This document shows, piece by piece, positions 55,941-62,476 of a stretch of DNA of 64,000 nucleotides. The notes below the pieces were generated by a model. That model saw only the letters and a list, made by a program, of their open reading frames with translations, searched no databases and had not been told where the DNA came from. A program made the translations under genes and the position numbers. The DNA is from Opitutus sp. (GTDB taxonomy: Bacteria > Verrucomicrobiota > Verrucomicrobiia > Opitutales > Opitutaceae), in assembly GCA_024998815.1 (NCBI GenBank), contig JACEUQ010000003.1, positions 323,900 to 387,899 on the forward strand. Reading direction: 5' to 3'. Each line of letters begins with the position of its first letter. The stretch's first letter is position 1.

Positions 55941-56828
55941 TCACACCAAGGGCGCGTGCTTCATCAGGCCGTGGCGGCGCCAGTGGCGGATGAGTCCGAA
56001 AAAGATGTAGCCGAGGCAGACAAAGAACATGCCGTATTCCTTAAAGCGCACCACCGCAGCCGCTACGGTGATGTACAGGATCAGGGTGGTTAACTTGGTC
56101 TTGGTGCGCAGATCGATCTGTTTGCCGCTGGGATAACGCACGGTGCTAACCATCAGAATGGCGACCAAAAGCAGCAACAGGGGGAGACCCAAGGCCATAA
56201 ATTGTAATGATTTATCATGCTCGATTAAGTTGAGCAGGAAGAGCATCAGGGCACCGATGGTACCGGCCGCCGCAGGCACGGGCAGGCCAACAAAATCCTT
56301 GCTGCTCGGTTTCACACCGGGACGTTGTAATAACGGGTGAGTGATGACGTTAAAGCGGGCTAAACGCACCGCTGCACAGAGCAGGTAAATGAAGCCGATC
56401 AGCCCGCCGGCGCTGATGAGAGTTTGGTCGCCGCCTGCGGGACGAACGATCAAGAAAAACACCATCAAGGCCGGAGCCAGGCCGAAGGAGACGATGTCGG
56501 CTAAGGAGTCGAATTCCGCTCCGAAAAGGGATTCACGGCCGCCCATGCGAGCCAAACGGCCGTCAAGGGCGTCAAACGCCATGGCGCCGAAGATATACCA
56601 GACGGCTTCGCGGTAGTGGGCGATGGCCTCCGGGGGAATTTCGGCGACCGCATCGGCGACTTTACGGGTAATGAAATTCGCCTCGATACACCGCAAGCAG
56701 GCGGCAAACCCGCAGAACAGGTTGCCGGCGGTCATCAAGTTGGGCAGGAAATAAATGCGGCTGGCTTGTTCGAGCGAAGGGGTGTGGTCGGCGTCGGGAT
56801 CGTTCAAGTGGGGGAGGGGATCGGCCAT
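55941..56828 (-). CDS. pssA: CDP-diacylglycerol--serine O-phosphatidyltransferase
   Basis: 295 residues from ATG at 56828. CDP-alcohol phosphotransferase motif is complete: DGRLARMGGRESLFGAEFD and SLAD (D-G-x2-A-R-x8-G-x3-D-x3-D). Six or more hydrophobic helices; FLPNLMTAGNLFCGF at the start is typical of class II PssA. It makes phosphatidylserine for the Psd encoded at 14567. Confidence 0.93.
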   Translation of the reverse strand: MADPLPHLNDPDADHTPSLEQASRIYFLPNLMTAGNLFCGFAACLRCIEANFITRKVADAVAEIPPEAIAHYREAVWYIFGAMAFDALDGRLARMGGRESLFGAEFDSLADIVSFGLAPALMVFFLIVRPAGGDQTLISAGGLIGFIYLLCAAVRLARFNVITHPLLQRPGVKPSSKDFVGLPVPAAAGTIGALMLFLLNLIEHDKSLQFMALGLPLLLLLVAILMVSTVRYPSGKQIDLRTKTKLTTLILYITVAAAVVRFKEYGMFFVCLGYIFFGLIRHWRRHGLMKHAPLV

Positions 56829-56842
56829 GGGAAGCGGAGGGC

Positions 56843-57199
56843 TTACTTTTTGGTGAGCGACTCCAAGTACTTCCAAAACTTGGAATCCTGCTCGACCAAT
56901 TGATGCTCGGTGATGGGCAACTTGTTGCGCATGAGAAAATCCTCCAACGAATTGCTGTGCAAAATGTAGAGGACGTGAAGGGTATCGCTTCCTTTGAGGT
57001 CGAAATAGAACCGGTGGTCGCCGCTGCGCAGGCGGTAGAGGGAATGGCCGGAACGGGAAAAGCGCCCCAGCGGTTCACGCGGATGCTCAAGATCGGCGGG
57101 TTTAAGCGAGCTGATGGGTTCGATGGCTTCGAGCTGCTGGAGTTTATCGAGCTTGTTCAGCTCCAGCATGCTTTGCTCGGAAAAGGTGACCTGATACAT
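56843..57199 (-). CDS. RelE/ParE-fold-like small protein
   Basis: 118 residues from ATG at 57199 (MYQVTFSEQSMLELNKLD). The core LYRLRSGDHRFYFDLKGSD and LHVLYILHSNSLEDFLMR resembles the RelE/ParE toxin fold with its YRxRxGxYR strand. No antitoxin gene is next to it; it ends 14 bases before pssA. It may be a housekeeping RelE-like protein and not a toxin. Confidence 0.65.
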   Translation of the reverse strand: MYQVTFSEQSMLELNKLDKLQQLEAIEPISSLKPADLEHPREPLGRFSRSGHSLYRLRSGDHRFYFDLKGSDTLHVLYILHSNSLEDFLMRNKLPITEHQLVEQDSKFWKYLESLTKK

Positions 57200-57667
57200 G
57201 GTGGAAGTGCCTAGGGTCATAAGCAGGGAGGCGGACGCGGCAACGCAATTTGTTGGGCGTCGTTTCGCCGGTCCGCAGGAGGAGCCGGGGCCGATGGGTG
57301 ATGACGGGAGGAACGATCTCTGTTGAGTCAGATTCAGAAAGTCGCGAGCCAGCCCTAACGAAGGCGGAACCTGTTTGTCAGGTTTACTGGGCCCGAACCA
57401 CGGCAGCGAGCCGGAGAGCCAGTAGAAGTAAGAGAACGATTGGGGCGCAACGGAGCTGCTAAGCGCTGACCTGTTATAACGTTAATTCTCCTAACCCCCG
57501 AAAAATTTAGGGGGATGCGACCACTTTTTTCTAAATTAACGGCAAAATGAGCCGAATACAGGGGTACGCGCTCACCGCTCAGGCCCTTCTTTAACTCCTT
57601 TTAGCTCTCCGTCGTCCTTCGCCCTTCGATTTCAGCCCCCTTTGACCTGTTCCCCCTAGATCGCCCC
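57200..57667. other. Intergenic stretch without a clear gene
   Basis: 468 bp between divergent genes. A short CCCCCGAAAAATTTAGGGGG hairpin lies near 57495, followed by ATGCGACC and a T run, and could be a weak terminator. A GAGTAAGAG-type purine tract remnant is near 57424. No frame with family resemblance. Confidence 0.4.
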
Positions 57668-58162
57668 ATGTCCGCCCCAACCCAATTACTCACCTTTAAA
57701 ACCCAAGGCCGGTGGTATGCTTGCGACCTGCTGTGGGTGCGCGAAATCCTCCGCCAGCCGTCGATCACCCCGGTTGACCGCGCGCCGCTCACCGTGCGCG
57801 GGCTTATCCACCTGCGCGGCCAAATCCTCACCGCGCTCGACCTCGATCAGCGTCTGGGCTTACAGCCGCAGTCCATCCAACCGTCGAGCCGCTGCGTGGT
57901 GTTTAAATCCACCGTCGAACTGGCGCGCTTGGCCCTGCCGCCAGACGAGGCTGAAATGGCTGGCACCGACCTGCTCGGTATCATCGTCGATGAGGTTGGC
58001 GACATCCTCACGCGCCCCGACAACGTGCTGCCCCCGCCGCCCGAACTCATGTCGGGCATGGACCATGCCTGCGTGAGCGGCGTGATCCCGCGCCCCTTCG
58101 GTTTGATCACCCTGCTAAACATCGGCGCCCTGCTATCACTGCCCGCTTCCGCGAACTCCTAA
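57668..58162 (+). CDS. cheW: CheW-like chemotaxis coupling protein
   Basis: 164 residues. CheW domain pattern: LLTFKTQGRWYACDLLWVRE, VRGLIHLRGQILTALDLDQR (the RGxxxxxxDL core), then LGIIVDEVGDIL. It links receptors to CheA. It heads a cluster in which CheA and both receptors are broken, so it may have no partner here. Confidence 0.85.
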   Translation: MSAPTQLLTFKTQGRWYACDLLWVREILRQPSITPVDRAPLTVRGLIHLRGQILTALDLDQRLGLQPQSIQPSSRCVVFKSTVELARLALPPDEAEMAGTDLLGIIVDEVGDILTRPDNVLPPPPELMSGMDHACVSGVIPRPFGLITLLNIGALLSLPASANS

Positions 58163-58270
58163 TCGTTCTCGTTCTCCTACTCCTACTCGTTCTCTCCCTG
58201 CCGAATCCGATCAACGAACCTCCTGTCGAACGAGTAAGATTAAGAGTAAGAGAACGAGAACGATTCGAAC
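58160..58270. repeat. Purine/pyrimidine inverted repeat, second copy
   Basis: TCGTTCTCGTTCTCCTACTC at the left and its near complement AGTAAGAGAACGAGAACGAT at the right, like 43100-43292. Confidence 0.7.
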
Positions 58271-58318
58271 CGCCCAACCCAACCCGCAGCCCACCCGCGA
58301 ACCCCTAAACTTTACCCC

Positions 58319-58624
58319 ATGCAAGCCACCCTCACCGATACCTCCCTGCGCGTCACTTTCGACGGCGATTTGCTTTCAACTAACATCGATGCCCTGCGCA
58401 CCGAGATCCTCGCGGCCATGGCCCAGTGTCCGTCCGCCCAAACCATCGTCGCCGACCTCACCCATGCGCGTCTGGTCGACTCCAAGGGCGTCAACCTGCT
58501 CATCGCCCTCTACCGCGAAACCCAGAACCGCAAATTGGGTTTCCGCGCCGAAAACCCCACGCCCGACGTCCGCCGCCTGCTCGGTCTGCTCAAACTCAAC
58601 GAACGCTTCGGCCTCACCGCCTGA
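58319..58624 (+). CDS. STAS-domain anti-sigma-factor antagonist-like protein
   Basis: 101 residues: a single STAS domain with SLRVTFDGDLLSTNID, then IVADLTHARLVDSKGVNLLIALY, where DSKG carries the usual phosphorylatable Ser. Such proteins bind anti-sigma factors or sensor kinases. Lies between cheW and the cheA fragment. Confidence 0.85.
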   Translation: MQATLTDTSLRVTFDGDLLSTNIDALRTEILAAMAQCPSAQTIVADLTHARLVDSKGVNLLIALYRETQNRKLGFRAENPTPDVRRLLGLLKLNERFGLTA

Positions 58625-58654
58625 GTTATACCAATAGCTTAAACAAATGGGGCT

Positions 58655-58760
58655 ATTTTTTAACGCAAAGTCGCCGAGACGCAAAGTTCGCAAAGCATTA
58701 AAAATGAGTGATTTCATTGCGCTTCTTCGCGTCCTTGCGCCTTTGCGTTAAAGCCTAAAA
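58655..58760. repeat. Inverted repeat with GCAAAG tracts
   Basis: TTTAACGCAAAGTCGCC-type left arm and GCGCCTTTGCGTTAAAG right arm. Related in style to the hairpins at 20957 and 62303. Confidence 0.65.
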
Positions 58761-58787
58761 TCGAAACGTGTAGGGTATAGCCCGCCT

Positions 58788-58803
58788 CCCCCCCCCCCCC
58801 CCC
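58788..58803 (+). other. C16 homopolymer tract before the cheA fragment
   Basis: Sixteen C in a row end 9 bases before the GTG start at 58813, in the ribosome-binding position. Such a tract is prone to slippage. Confidence 0.8.
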
Positions 58804-58812
58804 AAAACTACC

Positions 58813-59395
58813 GTGAGCAACGAAGAAAACGAGATGCTCGGGCTGTTCGTCCAAGAGGCGAACGAGCACCTGGAAACCCTCGAAAACGACCTGGTCGCCC
58901 TCGAAGCTTCGCCGCAAAACGCCGAACTTCTCAACCGCCTGTTCCGCGCCATCCACAGTGTCAAAGGCACCGCCGGTTTTTTCGGCCTCACCCCGATCAC
59001 CGACCTCGCCCACGTGATGGAGAGCGTCATGGCCCTCCTGCGCGACGGCCGCATGATCGCCAACCGCGACCTCATCAACTTGTTCCTCTCCGGCACCGAC
59101 AAACTCAAGGCCATGGTCGCCACACCCGACCAAGCCGCGAGCACCGACACCTCGGCTGAGCGCTCCGCGCTGCACGCCCTGCTACACACTGAACCACCCG
59201 CCAAGCCCGCCCACCCCGACAAACCGATTTTGCCCCTCTATTTGAGCGGCTTCCGCATCGACCCCGAGCTGGTGCGCAACGCACTTCGCCACGGTCAAAA
59301 TACCTATGTGGTGCAACTGCACCTGCAGGAAGACATCGAGAGCAAAGGCCAGACGCTGCTCGACTACTTTCGCGACATTGAATCTCCTCGTCGAT
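58813..59395 (+). pseudogene. cheA: CheA N-terminal fragment (HPt domain)
   Basis: GTG start, then NEENEMLGLFVQEANEHLET and the phospho-accepting His in LFRAIHSVKGTAGFFGL near residue 47. The match to CheA continues to about residue 193 (QTLLDYFRDIE), and then the frame runs into unrelated sequence and stops at 59442. The dimerisation, kinase and CheW-binding domains are missing. It could still be a phosphotransfer protein, but no kinase is present here. Confidence 0.85.
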
Positions 59396-59657
59396 CGCGG
59401 CGGCCGTTGAAGAGCAGTCAGCGACTACCTCTGAGATCGTAGGCACGATTCACGGGGTATCGACCGCTACCGGCACGCTTTCGCAGAACGTGCAACAGAC
59501 AGCTGATGGAGCGGGCGAAGTGGCGCGCAACATCGCCGGGGTGTCCACCGCTGCTGCCGACGGCGCCAAGGGAGCAGCACGGGTGAGCACCAGTGCGACG
59601 GAGCTCACGGCGTTGTCCACAACCCTCAGCCAACTCGTGGCCAAGTTTAAAATCTAA
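59388..59657 (+). pseudogene. Methyl-accepting chemotaxis protein, C-terminal remnant
   Basis: In a frame different from the CheA fragment: [36 protein letters not shown] and the end [13 protein letters not shown] with TAA at 59655. About 88 residues, homologous to the end of the receptor at 60132-61157. It is joined directly to the CheA stump, so a deletion removed the CheA C-terminus and the receptor N-terminus. Confidence 0.88.
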
Positions 59658-59700
59658 GTGCACAGCCGGCCGATGGGGCTGGCTTTTTAAGAACAGCCTG

Positions 59701-59730
59701 AGGCAGGTGCCTACAAATAGGTGCCTGCCT
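59701..59730. terminator. Hairpin after the MCP remnant
   Basis: AGGCAGGTGCCTA-CAAA-TAGGTGCCTGCCT, perfect 13-bp stem. Confidence 0.6.
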
Positions 59731-59750
59731 CACATCATTTAAGTTTTCTT

Positions 59751-59917
59751 AGCCCGAACTCCGAAGCTGACGTCGTTGAGCCGACGCAAGTTGCTGGAGC
59801 AGATGATCGTGAGTGAATCCCCGCGGGGCACTAAATAGTGCTTTGAGCGGGTGAACGAACGGTCAGATGCCCAGCAGGTTGCGTCGGCTCGCGGCGCTCG
59901 GCTTCGGAGTTCGGGCT
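59751..59917. repeat. Small inverted-repeat element with nested arms
   Basis: AGCCCGAACTCCGAAGC (59751-59767) and its perfect complement (59901-59917); inside, GCCGACGCAA (59780-59789) pairs with TTGCGTCGGC (59879-59888). 167 bp, no gene. A 70-codon open frame at 59851 overlaps the right half and has no recognisable protein. Confidence 0.75.
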
Positions 59918-60131
59918 TCTGGCTGAGTGAACAGCGTGGTGTTCACCGTAGCGCGAAAGGCTCGGCACGAGCTCAGTTCAGCGAAGAACGAAAAAATAAT
60001 TTAAGATTAATGGAATTCATCCGAAGTAGGGGGGATAACAGTTTGGATTACGAGTCGTTGTGACAACCCGCACGTACGGCCCGGCTAAGCTCCTTTTTTC
60101 CGCGATCGCGCACCTTACCCAACCCCCCTCC

Positions 60132-61157
60132 ATGATCCTCACCGTTTCCAATCGTATTACCCTGCTTGCCACCTCCGGAATCCTCAGCCGCGTCGTGATC
60201 GGCGGTGGGGTCTACCAAGAGGTCCAAAAGGTGAGTGCCCAGTTTATATCACACTCACCCACATTGCCACGGTGCAGCACGCGCAGTCCAATGCCGACAT
60301 GATGCACGATGCCCTGCGTGGCGATTTGCAGCGCTCGGCGACCAATCAGGCCGCCGCCGCCGAGGAAACCACCGTGCAGGCCAACACCGTGGCCGCCGCC
60401 GGTGCGGAGTTGTCGGTGAACGCCAAGACCATGGCGGCCTCCGCCGCCCAGATCACGACGGCGACCGAGACCGTTTCGGCCTCGATCGAGGCCATGTCGG
60501 ACTCCATTCGCCAGGTCTCCACCAATTGCGCGAAGGAGTCGGAAATCGCCAAAAAAGGCCGACACGCAGGCGCGTGAGACCCAAGCGCTGATGGCTAAGT
60601 TGGACGACTCCGCCCGCCAGATCGGGAGAGTCGTGGAGTTGATCAACCGCATCGCCGAACAGACCAACTTGCTGGCGCTCAACGCCACAATTGAAGCCGC
60701 CAGCGCCGGAGAGGCGGGGCGCGGGTTCGCGGTGGTGGCCAATGAGGTTAAGGAACTAGCGCGTCAGTCGGCGGCTGCCACTGAGGATATCCGCAAACAG
60801 GTGGGTCTGATTCAGGACCACACCCGCGCGTCGACGCATTCGCTCAGCGAAGTGGCCAAGGTCATCGAAGAGGTTTCCAACATCGCGGTTTCCATCGCCG
60901 AGACCGTGAAGGAACAGTCGGCGGCCACGTACACGGTTTTGGAGACCATTAACAATGTTTCGTCCGCCAGCCTAAGTTTGACGCAAAACGTGCAACAAAC
61001 CGCTGACGGCGCACTTGAGGTGGCGCGTAACATCAACGGCGTGTCCACCGCGGCTGCCGAGGGCGCGAAGGGCGCGACGCACATCAGCACCAGCGCCAAC
61101 GAGCTAAATGGGTTGTCGGCAACCCTGACGCAGCTGGTGGCGAAGTTTAAAATCTAG
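60132..61157 (+). pseudogene. Methyl-accepting chemotaxis protein with two frameshifts
   Basis: ATG at 60132 starts MILTVSNRITLLATSGILSR, with one N-terminal hydrophobic segment. The frame shifts near 60243 (one base lost before ITLTHIATVQHAQ) and near 60557 (an extra G after AAAAAAG, in [11 protein letters not shown]). The three pieces join into a receptor of about 340 residues with the signalling hairpin [20 protein letters not shown] and [20 protein letters not shown] and the end [11 protein letters not shown]. Its TAG stop lies in the end of an inverted-repeat element. Confidence 0.88.
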
Positions 61158-61313
61158 TAGGCGGCCGTAACCGCGATCGGGGCGGATTGAGTTCTGCGGT
61201 AGCGCGGTGCTTTAGCCCGCAGGTTTACCACGGATTGTTCTTACAATCACCGATGCGGGCTGAAGCACCGCACTCCTTTTGATCTGACATTTTGAGTGTT
61301 ACTGCCTGAACGC
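61155..61313. repeat. Small inverted-repeat element, copy 3
   Basis: TAGTAGGCGGCCGTAAC at the left and GTGTTACTGCCTGAAC at the right are diverged versions of the 17-bp ends at 20915. The internal hairpin (about 61200-61274, GCGGTGCTTTAGCCCGCA) matches copy 2. Confidence 0.7.
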
Positions 61314-61321
61314 CGCCCTGC

Positions 61322-61528
61322 TCAATAATGCGGCGGGCGCTCCGACTCTGGGCTGACCGAATCGAGCCCAGTGGGCGCCAACTCGGAGCGCTGCTTGAGC
61401 CGCAACAGCTCGGCTTTGATACGGTCCAGTTGGCCGGCCATTTCCAGCATGGCCTTGTCTTGCTCGGTCACGTGGCGTTGCAGCCAGGCGAGGCGCTCCT
61501 CCAGCCGATCAATCCGTTCGTTTGACAC
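61322..61528 (-). CDS. slyX: SlyX-family coiled-coil protein
   Basis: 68 residues: ERIDRLEERLAWLQRHVTEQ and LNxxI-like heptads, ending PESERPPHY, the usual SlyX PPHY tail. Function unknown. Its start overlaps the end of the response-regulator gene by 20 bases. Confidence 0.9.
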   Translation of the reverse strand: MSNERIDRLEERLAWLQRHVTEQDKAMLEMAGQLDRIKAELLRLKQRSELAPTGLDSVSPESERPPHY

Positions 61529-62120
61529 AGGTATGGGGATTTTTGGCCGCCGCTTCCGCGCGTAATTTATCCATCTCGGGTACGACCACGCGTTGATAAC
61601 AATCCGGGCACACCGAGTGGCTGAAATCCGTGCCAGTTCGCTCGTTGATGTAACTCTCGATTTGCTGCCAGTAATTTTGGTCGTCGCGGACTTTTTTGCA
61701 GTACCCGCAGATCGGCAAAAACGCCTCCAGTTGCCGTACCTCAGTCGCGTAACGCAGGATCCGTTCGGCCACCCGCAGCCGCATCCAAATATCTTGGAGA
61801 TTGAGCGGCTTCGTCAGGAAATCGTCGACCTCCGCTTCGATTGCTTCGCGCTGGTTTTCCACGTCGGCCTCACGGCCAGTGAGCAGGATAAAATAAACAT
61901 AGTCGGCGTCCACGCGGCTACGAATCGCCCGGCATAGTTGCAGGCCATCGAGCTCGGGCATCATCCAATCGCTGACAATCAGGCGCACCGGCTCTTTGGC
62001 CAAAAGCGCCAATGCTTCGACGCCGTTCTTGGCTTCCACCACCTCATGGCCGAGTTTGAGCAGCGCTTGGCGAAGCACGGCGCGGGCAACGGCATCATCT
62101 TCTACGGTGAGGATTTTCAA
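61509..62120 (-). CDS. Response regulator with C-terminal Cys-rich domain
   Basis: 203 residues if translation begins at TTG 62120 (LKILTVEDDAVARAVL); a longer frame to an ATG at 62276 would encode repeat sequence and is unlikely. Receiver domain: EDD, acceptor Asp in LIVSDWMMPELDG near 52, Lys in FLTKPLN. The C-terminal part LPICGYCKKVRDDQNYWQQI and HSVCPDCYQR has two CxxC pairs that may bind zinc; it often accompanies sensor systems. Output unknown. Confidence 0.85.
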   Translation of the reverse strand: MKILTVEDDAVARAVLRQALLKLGHEVVEAKNGVEALALLAKEPVRLIVSDWMMPELDGLQLCRAIRSRVDADYVYFILLTGREADVENQREAIEAEVDDFLTKPLNLQDIWMRLRVAERILRYATEVRQLEAFLPICGYCKKVRDDQNYWQQIESYINERTGTDFSHSVCPDCYQRVVVPEMDKLRAEAAAKNPHTCVKRTD

Positions 62121-62230
62121 GGGAATGGGGGCGGCTCGGGTGCGGGGAGCGGTCGGGGCAAAAGGGGGAACCCAATTGGCTTCAGTTAACTGGAAGGCCG
62201 TGCCGCCGGGGGTGTCGAGCGAGAATCCGG

Positions 62231-62475
62231 TAAAAGTAGCGCAGACTTCCAGTCTGCTCCGAGTCGGCAGCCACATGAATCATTTCGGATAAAACCAAGG
62301 CAGTTTAGCCGCAAAAGAACGCAAAGAGCGCAAAGAACAACCCCCGTATTTCTATGCGTTCTCTGCGATCTTTCGCGGCTAAAAGGTTCGAAGTATTTCG
62401 TTGGTTTTGCAGGCGCGGCAGATCCGGGACATTGAGAATGACGGCCGCCAAGTCTGCGCTACTTTCGGCGCGATG
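62231..62475. repeat. Repeat block upstream of the response regulator
   Basis: A TCC-loop hairpin (62231-62260), a TTTAGCCGCAAAAGAACGC inverted repeat (about 62303-62388) with its flanks similar to 20940-21060, and a partial AAGTCTGCGCTACTTTCGG at 62449. No gene. Confidence 0.75.
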
Positions 62476-62476
62476 C

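Noticed and set aside
56843-57199. Toxin-antitoxin system
   Set aside because: The protein resembles the RelE fold, but there is no antitoxin-size gene on either side.
59851-60063. 70-residue protein
   Set aside because: It overlaps an inverted-repeat element and shows no resemblance to a protein family.
62121-62276. N-terminal extension of the response regulator to an ATG at 62276
   Set aside because: The extension translates a TCC-loop hairpin (RLEVCATF), and the receiver fold starts at LKILTVEDD.
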